64,000 nucleotides of DNA from Streptomyces sp. ITFR-21. GTDB lineage: Bacteria; Actinomycetota; Actinomycetes; Streptomycetales; Streptomycetaceae. This document shows positions 33,299 through 41,970 of this stretch, piece by piece. Numbering within the stretch: the stretch's first letter is position 1; every line of letters begins with the position of its first letter. Below the pieces are notes generated by a model that saw only the letters and a list, made by a program, of their open reading frames with translations, did no database searches and had not been told where the DNA came from. The DNA lies in the NCBI RefSeq assembly GCF_031844685.1, contig NZ_CP134605.1, positions 372,001 through 436,000 on the forward strand, in the 5' to 3' direction. Position numbers and translations under genes: made by a program.

Positions 33299-34111
33299 GT
33301 GCCAGCTGAGCAGTCCACCCCGCAGCTCGACCACGGCGTACTGACCGCGCTGGCCGAGCGGGCCGTCGAGGACCTCGCCCGCCGGCTCGCCGCGGAGGCT
33401 TTCCCCGCCCGGTACGCCGGAAGCACCGGCCCCGACGGAATGGACGGCCCGCTGGTACGGCTGCGGGTGCTGTCGTACATCCTCAAGGCAGTGGACAGCC
33501 GTGCCGCGCAGGAGGCCAGGGCCGCCGCCCGGCAGGGCGCCACCTATCCCGACCTCGGCCGCGCCTGGGGGATCACCCGCCAGGGCGCCCGCCGGCGCTG
33601 GCCGGGGCTGGTCTTCACCGCGCGGCCGCCGTCCCGTCCCGTTCCCGCCCGGATACGCAGGAGTGCCTCAGTGAACGCTCTTCTCCCCGCCCGCACATAC
33701 CGTGTCCTGCTGGTCGAGGACGACCCGGCCGACGCCCTGCTGATCGAGGAGGCGCTCAGCGACCGCGGGGTGGCCACCCGCTCGATCGAGCGGGCCAACG
33801 ACGGGGTGGCCGCCCTGGAGCACCTCCGGTCGCCGGACACCGCGCGGCCCGACCTGATCGTGCTGGATCTGAACATGCCCCGGATGAACGGCCGCGAGCT
33901 GCTGGCCGTGCTCAAGGACGACCCCGGGCTGAGCACGATCCCGGTGGTGGTGCTCACCACCTCCTCCACTCCCGACGACATCTCGGCCGCGTACAACCAG
34001 CACGCCAACGCGTACGTCACCAAGCCGGTGAATCTGGACGACTTCCTGGAGGCCGTCCGCGGTATCGACGACTTCTTCTTCGAGACCGCGACCGTCCCGG
34101 TCCAGGACTGA
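33299..34111 (+). CDS. HTH-like domain in frame with a receiver domain (possible fusion)
   Basis: From a GTG at 33299 the frame reads 270 residues. The first ~115 (VLTALAERAVEDLARRLAAE, VRLRVLSYILKAVDSRAA, YPDLGRAWGITRQGARRRWP) resemble a stand-alone streptomycete DNA-binding-like protein with a helix-turn-helix of the type LGRAWGITRQGARRRW. With no stop between, the frame runs into a complete receiver domain. Either this is a genuine fusion or the N-terminal gene lost its stop. A strong internal ribosome site before 33671 makes a second, shorter product likely. Confidence 0.5.
   Translation: MPAEQSTPQLDHGVLTALAERAVEDLARRLAAEAFPARYAGSTGPDGMDGPLVRLRVLSYILKAVDSRAAQEARAAARQGATYPDLGRAWGITRQGARRRWPGLVFTARPPSRPVPARIRRSASVNALLPARTYRVLLVEDDPADALLIEEALSDRGVATRSIERANDGVAALEHLRSPDTARPDLIVLDLNMPRMNGRELLAVLKDDPGLSTIPVVVLTTSSTPDDISAAYNQHANAYVTKPVNLDDFLEAVRGIDDFFFETATVPVQD
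33671..34111 (+). CDS. Single-domain response regulator (internal start)
   Basis: 146 residues from a GTG at 33671 with GCAGGAG seven bases upstream. It is a complete receiver: LLVEDDPADALLIEEAL, phospho-acceptor DLIVLDLNMPRMNG (Asp66), VVVLTTSSTPDDI and AYVTKPVNLDDF with the conserved Lys-Pro. It lacks an output domain, like Rcp1-type regulators that pair with HDLQEPLRK kinases, one of which is encoded divergently next door. It could be made alone or as the C-terminal part of the longer product from 33299. Confidence 0.75.
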   Translation: MNALLPARTYRVLLVEDDPADALLIEEALSDRGVATRSIERANDGVAALEHLRSPDTARPDLIVLDLNMPRMNGRELLAVLKDDPGLSTIPVVVLTTSSTPDDISAAYNQHANAYVTKPVNLDDFLEAVRGIDDFFFETATVPVQD

Positions 34112-34114
34112 GCG

Positions 34115-34132
34115 GGGCCCGTCAGCGGGCCC
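34115..34132. terminator. Hairpin spanning the convergent gene ends
   Basis: GGGCCCG-TCAG-CGGGCCC; the loop contains the stop codon of the minus-strand peptidase gene (34122-34124). The receiver gene ends at 34111. A compact bidirectional terminator is likely. Confidence 0.6.
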
Positions 34133-36041
34133 AGCGGGTGAGCCAGTCGCCGGCCGCGGCGTAGAACCGCTCTCGGTTGGCCCGCCGGGCCAGTTCGTGG
34201 CCCTCGTCGGGGAAGAGCAGCAGTTCGGCGGGCACCCCGCGCCGGCGGGCGGCCCGGACGAACTGCTCGGACTCGCCGGGCGGCACGTTGGTGTCCAGGG
34301 CGCCGTGCACGGCCAGCACCGGGGTGCGCAGCGCGTCGACGTACGTCATCGGCGACAGCAGCGCGAGCAGGTCGTGGTCGTGCACGGGGTGTCCGTACTT
34401 GACGGCAGCCGACTCCGCGATCCACGGTTCGGTGCCCGCGAAGAAGGTGGCGAAGTCGGACATGCCGCTGACCGCCACCCCGGCGCGGAACAGGTCCGGG
34501 TGCCGGACCAGGGCCGCCATCACCAGGTAGCCGCCGTAGGAGCGGCCCATCACGCTCAGCCGGCCGGGGTCGGCCAGCCCCGTGTCGACCAGGTGGGCGG
34601 CGCAGTCGGCGACGTCGTCGACGGCGGAGATCCGGCCGGCGCCGCGGTCGGCCGCCGTGAACGCCCGGCCGTGGCCGGACGAGCCGCGTACGTCGGGGGC
34701 GAAGACGCTGATCCCACGGGCGAGCAGTGCCTGGTAGAGGGGTTCGAGGACGGGCCGTTCCTGGCTCTCGGGGCCGCCGTGCAGGTGCACCACGCACGGA
34801 CCCGCGCCGTGCCGCTCGGGGGCCGGGTGGAACCAGCCGCTCAGCGGGATGCCGTCGCGTGCCCGGAGCTCCAGCAGTACGGGGGTCGCGGAGCGGTGGG
34901 CGGCGGGGGCCGGCGCGGTCCACGCGGTACGGGCGGTCTCGCCCGCGGCGGAGGCGGTCCACACCCCGGGCCGGCGCACCGAGCCCGACAGCGACAGCAG
35001 CCAGCCGCCCCGCGCGTCGGCGTCGGCCCGGGTGACGACCTCGTGCGGCAGCGGCAGGTCGCGCACCGCGGACAGGGTGCCGTCGGCGCCGAGGACGGCG
35101 GTCTGCAGCACGCTGCGGCCCCGGTGGTTCCAGGCGAGCGCGGCCCGCTCCCCCGGGCCGTCGGCGGCGAAGAGCTCCAGGTCGGCGTCCTTTCGGGCGG
35201 TGACCGAACGGATCTCCCCCTGGCCGCCGTCCGGCAGCAGCTCCACCGCGAGCAGCGCCGCGTACTCGCGGTCCTCGTCACTGCGCAGCCACAGGATCCG
35301 GCCGTCGGGTGAGAAGCGGCCGATCCACGGGTCGCCGTCGGCGACGGGCAGCAGACAGGTCTCCCGGCCGTCGGCGGCGTCCAGTACGACGGCCTCCCGG
35401 TGGCCCCGCGGCCCGCGCCGCAGCAGGATCCGCCGCCCGTCGGCGCTGATGTCGCAGACCCGCAGGGTGGCCGACCCCGACTCGACCGCGACCCGCCGGG
35501 GCGGGCGCCGCCCGTCGGGGTCGACCAGGGACGCCACCAGGACCCCCTGGCGTACGACCGGGGCCTGCTGCCCGGCGCCGGCCGGCGGTGCCCCGGCCGG
35601 CAGGTCCGCCGGGCCCGGCGGTGTCGGCAGGGTGTCGGCGGCGACGGCCTCGGTGACGGCGAGGGCGGCGCCGTCGCGGGTCCAGCAGCCGAAGTGGGCG
35701 GCGGCGAGGCTGCCGGCGCCGGCCACGTCGTGGCGGCCGGTTCCGTCGGGGCGCACGCAGCGGACCACGGTGTGCTCGCCGCCGCCGGGGGCCGCGGTGT
35801 AGGCGATCCAGCGCCCGTCGGGCGACCAGCTGACCGCGGCCACCGGGTCGGGGCCGGGGTCGAGCAGCCTCGGCCGGGGCTCGTCCGGGGCGGCGACCCA
35901 CAGGCGCGGGGTGCCGTCGCGGTCGCAGACGAAGGCGGCCGAGCGGCCGGTGGGGTCGGCGGCCGCCTGGCGGCAGTCGTGCTCCACGGGGTCGGTGACG
36001 CCGTGCGGCAGCGCCGCCGCACGGCGGGAGGCGGTACTCAT
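34122..36041 (-). CDS. S9-family (prolyl oligopeptidase-like) serine peptidase
   Basis: 639 residues; the ATG at 36041 overlaps the amidotransferase stop (ATGA). The N-terminal ~390 residues form a beta-propeller (VSWSPDGRWIAYT, RVCDISADGRRILLRRG, GRFSPDGRILWLRSD). The C-terminal alpha/beta-hydrolase has GRSYGG (Ser501), ALDTNVP (Asp583) and EGHEL (His615), with HLHGGPESQ as oxyanion region. No signal peptide, so it should be cytosolic. In N-acetylglutaminylglutamine amide operons a peptidase accompanies the synthetic enzymes; here an S9 enzyme occupies that place, perhaps to recycle the product. Confidence 0.9.
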   Translation of the reverse strand: MSTASRRAAALPHGVTDPVEHDCRQAAADPTGRSAAFVCDRDGTPRLWVAAPDEPRPRLLDPGPDPVAAVSWSPDGRWIAYTAAPGGGEHTVVRCVRPDGTGRHDVAGAGSLAAAHFGCWTRDGAALAVTEAVAADTLPTPPGPADLPAGAPPAGAGQQAPVVRQGVLVASLVDPDGRRPPRRVAVESGSATLRVCDISADGRRILLRRGPRGHREAVVLDAADGRETCLLPVADGDPWIGRFSPDGRILWLRSDEDREYAALLAVELLPDGGQGEIRSVTARKDADLELFAADGPGERAALAWNHRGRSVLQTAVLGADGTLSAVRDLPLPHEVVTRADADARGGWLLSLSGSVRRPGVWTASAAGETARTAWTAPAPAAHRSATPVLLELRARDGIPLSGWFHPAPERHGAGPCVVHLHGGPESQERPVLEPLYQALLARGISVFAPDVRGSSGHGRAFTAADRGAGRISAVDDVADCAAHLVDTGLADPGRLSVMGRSYGGYLVMAALVRHPDLFRAGVAVSGMSDFATFFAGTEPWIAESAAVKYGHPVHDHDLLALLSPMTYVDALRTPVLAVHGALDTNVPPGESEQFVRAARRRGVPAELLLFPDEGHELARRANRERFYAAAGDWLTRWAR

Positions 36042-37822
36042 TCCACTCCGTGGGTCTGCAGCCAGATCTCCAGCAGGGCCGCCTGCCACAGGGCGTTGGC
36101 GCCCAGTGTCGTGCGGTGTTTCTCGGGCGCGGCCAGCAGCTCGCGCAGGTAGTCGTCGCGGAAGATGCCGCGGGCCCGGGCGGCGGGGGCCGCGAGCGCC
36201 TCCTGGACGCGTTCGAGTACGGGGCCGGCCATGTGCCGGATGGCCGGCACCGGGAAGTAGCCCTTGGCGCGGTCGGTGATCTCCACCGGAAGAAGGGTAC
36301 GGCCTGCGGCCTTGAGCACGCCCTTGCCGCCGCCGGCAAGCTTCAGCTCCGGCGGACAGGCGGCGGCCAGTTCGACCAGTTCGTGGTCGAGGAACGGCAC
36401 CCGCGCCTCCAGTCCCCAGGCCATGGTCATGTTGTCGACCCGTTTGACGGGGTCGTCGACGAGCATGATCTCGCTGTCCAGTCTGAGCACCGCGTCGAGG
36501 GCGGTGTCGGCGCCGGGGCGGGCCAGGTGCGCGCGGACGAAGTCGCCGGAGACGTCGTCGCCGGTCAGCAGGCCGGGGGTGATCATCCGGCCGAGTTCGC
36601 CGTGCGGGCGGTCGGTGAAGACCTTGCCGTAGGTGGCCGCCGCGTCCTGCCGCGGGATGCCGGCCATCGGCGGGTACCAGTCGTATCCGGCGAAGACCTC
36701 GTCGGCCCCCTGGCCGCTCTGCACCACCTTCACATGGCGGGCGACCTCCCGGCTCAGCAGGTGGAAGGCGACCGCGTCGTGGCTGACCATGGGTTCGCTC
36801 ATCGCCGCCACGGCGGAGTCCAGCGCGTCGGGCAGTTCCGCGGAGGGCACCACGATGCGGTGGTGGTCGGTGCCGTAGCGGCGGGCCACCAGGTCGGACC
36901 AGGTGAACTCGTCGCCCGCCTCGCCGCCCTCGCTGTCGAAGCCGATGCTGAAGGTGGCCAGTCCGCGGGCGCCGGTCTCGGCGAGCAGCGCCACGATGAG
37001 GCTGGAGTCGAGCCCGCCGGACAGCAGTACGCCCACGGGGACGTCGGCGACGGTGCGGCGGCGTACGGCGGTGCGCAGCGCGTCGAGCACCGCGTCCCGC
37101 CAGTCGCCGGCGTCCATGCCCGCGTAGGCGTCCTGCCGGGCGTAGGCGGGGTTCCAGTAGCGGTGGTCGTGCTCGGTGCCGTCGGGCTCGACGACGCGGA
37201 CGGTGGCGGGCGGCAGTTTCCGTACCCCCGCCAGGATGGTCCGGGGGGCCGGGACGACGGAGTGGAAGCTGAGGTAGTGGTGCAGCGCCACCGGGTCCAG
37301 GCCGGTGTCCACGTCGCCGCCGGCCAGCAGCGCGGGCAGGGTGGAGGCGAACCGCAGCCGGCCGGGGCGCCGCGCGGTGTAGAGGGGCTTGATGCCGAGC
37401 CGGTCCCGGCCGAGCACCACCCGGCCGGAGTCGTGTTCCACGATCACGAAGGCGAACATGCCGGCGAAGTGGGTCACGCAGTCCGGGCCCCAGTGCCGGT
37501 AGGCGCGCAGCAGCACCTCGGTGTCGGAGGCGGAGCGGAAGCGCTGCCCGGCCTTCTCCAGTTCGGCGCGCAGCTCGCGGTGGTTGTACAGGCAGCCGTT
37601 GAAGACGACGGTGAGGCCGCCTTCCGCGTCGGTCATCGGCTGCGCGCCGCGTTCGGACAGGTCGATGATCTTCAGCCGCCGGTGGCCGAGGGCGACCGGG
37701 CCCCGTGACCACAGGCCGCGGCCGTCGGGGCCGCGGGCCGCCATCCGGTCGGTCATCCGCTCGACGGCGGCCAGGTCCGGTGGTGTGCCGTCGAATCTGA
37801 TCTCGCCGGCCAGGCCGCACAT
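36038..37822 (-). CDS. Asparagine-synthetase-like amidotransferase
   Basis: 594 residues. The start must be the ATG at 37822, giving MCGLAGEIRF with the N-terminal nucleophile Cys2; GGAGG precedes it. The glutaminase (Ntn) domain is followed by the synthetase domain with the PP-loop GVLLSGGLDSSLIVALL and SGQGADEVFAGYDWYPP. It strongly resembles the amidotransferase of the N-acetylglutaminylglutamine amide pathway (TIGR03104-like). It should amidate a carboxylate made by the fused ligase upstream. Stop overlaps the peptidase start. Confidence 0.88.
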   Translation of the reverse strand: MCGLAGEIRFDGTPPDLAAVERMTDRMAARGPDGRGLWSRGPVALGHRRLKIIDLSERGAQPMTDAEGGLTVVFNGCLYNHRELRAELEKAGQRFRSASDTEVLLRAYRHWGPDCVTHFAGMFAFVIVEHDSGRVVLGRDRLGIKPLYTARRPGRLRFASTLPALLAGGDVDTGLDPVALHHYLSFHSVVPAPRTILAGVRKLPPATVRVVEPDGTEHDHRYWNPAYARQDAYAGMDAGDWRDAVLDALRTAVRRRTVADVPVGVLLSGGLDSSLIVALLAETGARGLATFSIGFDSEGGEAGDEFTWSDLVARRYGTDHHRIVVPSAELPDALDSAVAAMSEPMVSHDAVAFHLLSREVARHVKVVQSGQGADEVFAGYDWYPPMAGIPRQDAAATYGKVFTDRPHGELGRMITPGLLTGDDVSGDFVRAHLARPGADTALDAVLRLDSEIMLVDDPVKRVDNMTMAWGLEARVPFLDHELVELAAACPPELKLAGGGKGVLKAAGRTLLPVEITDRAKGYFPVPAIRHMAGPVLERVQEALAAPAARARGIFRDDYLRELLAAPEKHRTTLGANALWQAALLEIWLQTHGVE

Positions 37823-37847
37823 GTGCACCTCCGGTGGGGGCGGTCCG

Positions 37848-40412
37848 TCATGAATCGCCGCGCAGAATCCAGGTGTCCTTCGCGCCGCCGCCCCGTGAGG
37901 AATTGACGATGAGGCTGCCGCCGGCCGCGACCCGGGTCATCGCCGACGGCAGCACCGTGGGGTTGAGGCCGACGGCGCCGAGTCCGTCTCCTTCCCGCTC
38001 GGAGCAGACGAACACCCGCAGGTCCACCACCCGCGGCTCCAGCCGCTCACCGTCGAAGGTGGGGTGGCTGGTCAGCTGGACGACGTCCTGCGCCACCCAG
38101 TTCTGCGGGGAGACCAGCAGTTCGGCGCGGAGCCGGGCGAGTTCCTCGGGCGAGGCGTGCGGGCCGATGACGACGCCGGCGCCGCCCTGGCCGTCGACCG
38201 GCTTGACGACGAGTTCGGCGAGCCGGTCGAGCACCTCGTCCAGCACGCCGGGTTCGCCCGGAAGCATGGTGGGGACCTGGCCGAGCAGCGGCTCCTCGCC
38301 GAGGTGGTAGCGGATCAGCCGGGGCACCAGCGCGTACAGCGCCTTGTCGTCGGCGATGCCGTTGCCCCAGGCGTTGGCGAAGGTGAGCGCGCCGGCGCGG
38401 GTGGCGGCGGTCAGGCCGGGCCACAGCGGCAGGCCGTCGGCGCCGGTCGCCTTGGCGAGGTCGTCCTCGTCGATCCGGCGGTAGACGACATCGTACGGGC
38501 GCTCGTCCGCGGCCGCGCCGGCGGGCGCGTTGCGGCCGGGCCGGACCGCGTACAGCCGCCCGCCGCGGACCACCAGGTCGTCGGCGGTGTGCAGGGCGAA
38601 GTCCATCTCCGCGGCGAGGGTGCGGTGTTCGTACCAGGCGGAGTTGCCGGGGCCGTCACTGAGCACCAGCACCCGCGGGTCGGGGCCGGGCGCGGCGGCG
38701 CGCAGCGTACGGGCCAGCACCGCGGTGACGCCCTCGACACCCGCCACCCGCGGCCACGGCTCGATCGGGGCCAGCCGGCGGGCGGCCAGCGAGTAGGCGA
38801 TACCGGAGGGCACCCGCAGGTTGTCCTCCAGCACCAGCCAGCCGCGGACCGCGTCCCGTACCAGGTCTATGCCGGCCACGGCGATGCGGACCAGTCCCGG
38901 CCGGGTCGGCAGCGCCCCCTCCCTGGCGGCCTGCGGCTGCGGCAGGAAGCCGGCCGGGACCACCCCGTCGCGCAGCGCGGTCTGCTCGCCGTAGGCGTCG
39001 TGCAGGAACGCCTCCAGGGCGCGGACCCGCTGGATCAGGCCGCGTTCCAGCATCGCCCAGTCGTCGGCGGTGACCAGCCGGGGCACCACGTCGAACGGGA
39101 AGATCCGGTGGGTGTCGTCGCCGTCGGTGCGGAACACCACGCCTTGGGCGCGCTGCCGCTGCTGGCGGGTGCGGCCGGCCTGCTGCAGGCCGGCGACGCC
39201 GGCCCGGTCGAGTTCGGCGAGCACCGGCCGGTACAGCGGCCGGACCTCGCCGGCCAGGTCGACCATCTCGTCGTGGTCGGCGCGGTAGCCGCGCAGCAGG
39301 CCGTTGTGGTGCGGGTGGTGTCCGACGCCCTCGTCGCCGCGGGTCTGGGCGACGAGTTGGGTGACGGCGGCGGGCAGGCCGTCGGTCTCGGCGGTCCGCC
39401 GCACCCGGTGCGCGGCGCTGCCCTGGCCCAGTGCCTCCTCGGTCAGTTCGACCACGTCGGTCCAGTCGCCGGTGCGCTCCAGGGCCGGGCGCAGCCGGGT
39501 CACCAGGGAGCGGATGACGCGCGGTGCCGGGCGGGGCGCGCCGTCGACCGGGTGCACCAGGTCGCCCTCCAGGCCGGAGCGGGCCGCCCGCCAGGTCGCG
39601 GCGCGCAGCCACTCCAGGCGTTCGTCGTCGCCGCGCCGGCCCTCGGCCACGGCGTCGCAGGCGTCGACCACCAGGGCGCGGAACAGGCCGGCGATCATCA
39701 CGGCGGTCTCGGCGCGCGGACAGGCGTCGCAGATCCGCAGTTCGAGGGTCTGCAGGTGTGCGGAGGGGCGGACATCGTAGTAGACCATGCCCGCGTCGCT
39801 GATGACGCCGGAGGTGACGAGGCCGGCGATCACCTCGTCGTAGTGGTCGGCGGAGCGGAAGTGGCCGGCCGGTCCGGTGGTGGGCCAGCGTTGCCACAGC
39901 AGGGTGCGCCAGCTGGCGTAGCCGGTGTCGGAGCCGAGCCAGAACGGTGAGCTGGCGGACAGCGCGAGCAGGGCGGGCAGCCACGGCGAGAGCAGGCCCA
40001 TGGCCATGATGCCGGTGTCCCGGTCGGGCACGTCGACGTGGACCTGGAGGCCGCAGATCAGCTGCTCCTCGGCGACGACCCGGTAGTTCTCGGTCATCCG
40101 CCGGTAGCGGGGGTCGGCGGTGGTGTCGATGGTGCCCAGCCGGGCCATCGGCGCGGTGCCGGCGGCGACCACCCCGAGCCCGAGCGGCTCGGCGGCGGCG
40201 GCCAGCGCGCGGCGGGACGCCTTGATGTCCTCCAGCAGGTCGCCGAGGGCGCGGTGCGGCCTGCTGTTGGCCTCCACGATGGACTGCTGCAGTTCGGTGG
40301 TGAAACCGCGTTCGGGCAGCCGGTCCAGCACCGCGCGGGCGCGGGGGACGAGGGTGCCCGACGTCAGGTCCACCACGTGGAATTCCTCTTCGACTCCGAC
40401 CGCGACGGCCAC
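37848..40412 (-). CDS. Carboxylate-amine ligase fused to circularly permuted ATP-grasp enzyme
   Basis: 854 residues from a GTG at 40412 (GAGAGGAG upstream; the frame begins at a TTG at 40427). Residues ~1-360 are a GCS2/YbdK-type ligase: VGVEEEFHVVDLTSG, QQSIVEANSRPH, CGLQVHVDVPDRD, LELRICDACP. Residues ~390-854 are a circularly permuted type-2 ATP-grasp: LAELDRAGVAGLQQ, FPFDVVPRLVTADDW, ANAWGNGIADDKALYALVP, LAELVVKPVDGQGGAGVVIG and GGSLIVNSSRGGGAKDTWIL. Two peptide-bond-type ligases in one chain imply successive condensations. First gene of a three-gene unit, 25 bp before the amidotransferase. Confidence 0.88.
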   Translation of the reverse strand: MAVAVGVEEEFHVVDLTSGTLVPRARAVLDRLPERGFTTELQQSIVEANSRPHRALGDLLEDIKASRRALAAAAEPLGLGVVAAGTAPMARLGTIDTTADPRYRRMTENYRVVAEEQLICGLQVHVDVPDRDTGIMAMGLLSPWLPALLALSASSPFWLGSDTGYASWRTLLWQRWPTTGPAGHFRSADHYDEVIAGLVTSGVISDAGMVYYDVRPSAHLQTLELRICDACPRAETAVMIAGLFRALVVDACDAVAEGRRGDDERLEWLRAATWRAARSGLEGDLVHPVDGAPRPAPRVIRSLVTRLRPALERTGDWTDVVELTEEALGQGSAAHRVRRTAETDGLPAAVTQLVAQTRGDEGVGHHPHHNGLLRGYRADHDEMVDLAGEVRPLYRPVLAELDRAGVAGLQQAGRTRQQRQRAQGVVFRTDGDDTHRIFPFDVVPRLVTADDWAMLERGLIQRVRALEAFLHDAYGEQTALRDGVVPAGFLPQPQAAREGALPTRPGLVRIAVAGIDLVRDAVRGWLVLEDNLRVPSGIAYSLAARRLAPIEPWPRVAGVEGVTAVLARTLRAAAPGPDPRVLVLSDGPGNSAWYEHRTLAAEMDFALHTADDLVVRGGRLYAVRPGRNAPAGAAADERPYDVVYRRIDEDDLAKATGADGLPLWPGLTAATRAGALTFANAWGNGIADDKALYALVPRLIRYHLGEEPLLGQVPTMLPGEPGVLDEVLDRLAELVVKPVDGQGGAGVVIGPHASPEELARLRAELLVSPQNWVAQDVVQLTSHPTFDGERLEPRVVDLRVFVCSEREGDGLGAVGLNPTVLPSAMTRVAAGGSLIVNSSRGGGAKDTWILRGDS

Positions 40413-40729
40413 GCCGTCTCCTCTCAACGTCAGATCCTCACGCAGGGTTCACCGGCGCCGGGACGCTCCAGGCGTCTCCTGCCCTGCCGGCTTGGTGGTG
40501 CACGTGGGGTCGTTGACCGCACCCGGTACCGAGCGGTGACCAACCGCCTGTGGTCGCCGCCTCGTTGCGGTGGACTACCGAGTGCTCGGGGCGAATGCAG
40601 TCGAGCAGTCGCTGTCCGAGAAGTGTCGGGCCGACCGGCCGACGATTCAAGAGACCCCCGCGACGGATCCGCGGGGACGGGGTGCGGCAGCGGCGCCGGA
40701 CCCGCTGCGGGACGGGGGTCGGACGGGTG
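40413..40729. other. Gene-free interval upstream of the ligase operon
   Basis: 317 bp between the epimerase stop and the fused-ligase start. I see no ORF with protein-like composition and no strong hairpin. It is less GC-biased around 40500-40640 (GTTGACCGCACCCGGTACCG, TCGCTGTCC) and should contain the promoter of the ligase-amidotransferase-peptidase unit. Confidence 0.4.
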
Positions 40730-41614
40730 TCAGACCGGTTGCCCGCCGCGCCAGGAGTGGCGGGGGGTGAAGTCGAGCAGTTCGCGGCTGCGGTGCAGCG
40801 AGAACGGCACGGTGAAGCCGTCCAGCGGCTCGTCGAGGCGGGCGTGCGGGTGGTAGCGGCGCAGGAGTTCGGCGGTCGGTTCCAGCGCGCTGGTGTCGGG
40901 GGCGGCGACGTTGATGACCGTGTGCGCGGTACGGGCGGCGGGGCCGGGGCCGTCGGCGGGGCCGGTGAGCGGGGCGGTCAGGGCGGCGCCCACCGCGCGG
41001 GCGGCGTCGCGGGTGTCGAGCCAGCCCCACAGGCCGCCGCGGTCGAAGCCGGGGTCGCGGTGGACCCGGTCGAGCTGCCGCCGCAGCCGGTCGCCGGTCC
41101 CAAGGAACGGGAAGCGCAGGCTGGCTATGGTCATGCCCCAGCGCCGCGCGGCCGCGTCGGCGGTGATCTCGCCGAGGTACTTCGACAGCCCGTACACGTC
41201 GTCGCCGACGAAGGGGTGCTCCTCGGTGACGGGCACGCCGAGCGGCCCGGCGCCGCTTTCGGAGAAGGCGATGCCGAGCGCGGACAGACTGGAGACGTTG
41301 ACCGCCCGGCCGACGCCGTGCCGCCCGGCGGCGTCCAGAACGCGGTAGGTGGCCTGCACGTTGTTGCCGAACACCTCGTCGTGGGGTGCGGAGTCGGGCG
41401 AGGGGATGGCCGCGGTGTGTACGACCGCGTCCACCGCGTGGAGCGCGCCGTCGAGGATCCCGGGGGCGAGGAGCTCGCCGGTGACCACCTCGTCGGCGGC
41501 GTCCGCGGCGACCGGAGCGCGGTCGAGGGCCCGTACCGTCCAGCCCGTTCCCCGCAGGTGGGCGACCACTTCGCGGCCGAGCGCGCCGCCCGCGCCGGTG
41601 ACCAGGACCTTCAC
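40730..41614 (-). CDS. NAD-dependent epimerase/dehydratase (SDR)
   Basis: 294 residues from a GTG at 41614 with AGGAAGG upstream. It has the Rossmann loop KVLVTGAGGALGREV, then VDAVVHTAAIPSP, VNVSSLSALG and the catalytic YGLSKYLGE (Tyr-x3-Lys). The C-terminal part (GGLWGWLDTRDAARAV, TVINVAAPDTSALEP) is that of small extended SDRs such as uronate dehydrogenases or sugar epimerases. Divergent from an enolase-superfamily dehydratase, which suggests a shared sugar-acid catabolic theme. Confidence 0.85.
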   Translation of the reverse strand: MKVLVTGAGGALGREVVAHLRGTGWTVRALDRAPVAADAADEVVTGELLAPGILDGALHAVDAVVHTAAIPSPDSAPHDEVFGNNVQATYRVLDAAGRHGVGRAVNVSSLSALGIAFSESGAGPLGVPVTEEHPFVGDDVYGLSKYLGEITADAAARRWGMTIASLRFPFLGTGDRLRRQLDRVHRDPGFDRGGLWGWLDTRDAARAVGAALTAPLTGPADGPGPAARTAHTVINVAAPDTSALEPTAELLRRYHPHARLDEPLDGFTVPFSLHRSRELLDFTPRHSWRGGQPV

Positions 41615-41830
41615 TGCGGCCTTCCTCTCGGTTCCTCTCGGCGCGGCCGGGCCGGCGCCGTCTCGGCCGCCGCGCTGCCCGGTGGGGTGTCGAGAATTTA
41701 ACATGCCCATAGCATTGACCGGCTGTGATTGACTGGGCGCGCCGACGATCACCGGGCCCGATTCACCCTGCCCGCCCCCTTGCCCGCCCTCGTCGGCGGC
41801 GGCCCGGGGCTGCCCGCGGTCTCCCCCGGC

Positions 41831-41949
41831 CGGCGACGGCTGGCGACGGCTGGCGACGGCTGCCCGCAGCCGCCGGCGGACGCCGGCCGGTACTGACAGG
41901 TACCGGCAGTACCGGCAGGTGCTGACAGGTGCTGACAGGTACTCATCGA
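41831..41949. promoter_or_regulatory. Two tandem decamer arrays in a divergent promoter region
   Basis: In the 356-bp gap 41615-41970, three copies of a TGGCGACGGC decamer (41831-41860) are followed by about five copies of a TRCYGRCAGG decamer (41891-41949: TACTGACAGG, TACCGGCAG, ACCGGCAGG, TGCTGACAGG twice, then TACTCATCG). The ~10-bp period places each unit on the same helix face. The second array ends ~20 bp before the dehydratase start. A multi-site operator or a slippage-prone minisatellite are both possible. Confidence 0.6.
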
Positions 41950-41970
41950 GATGCGAACCGGAGTTGCGCG

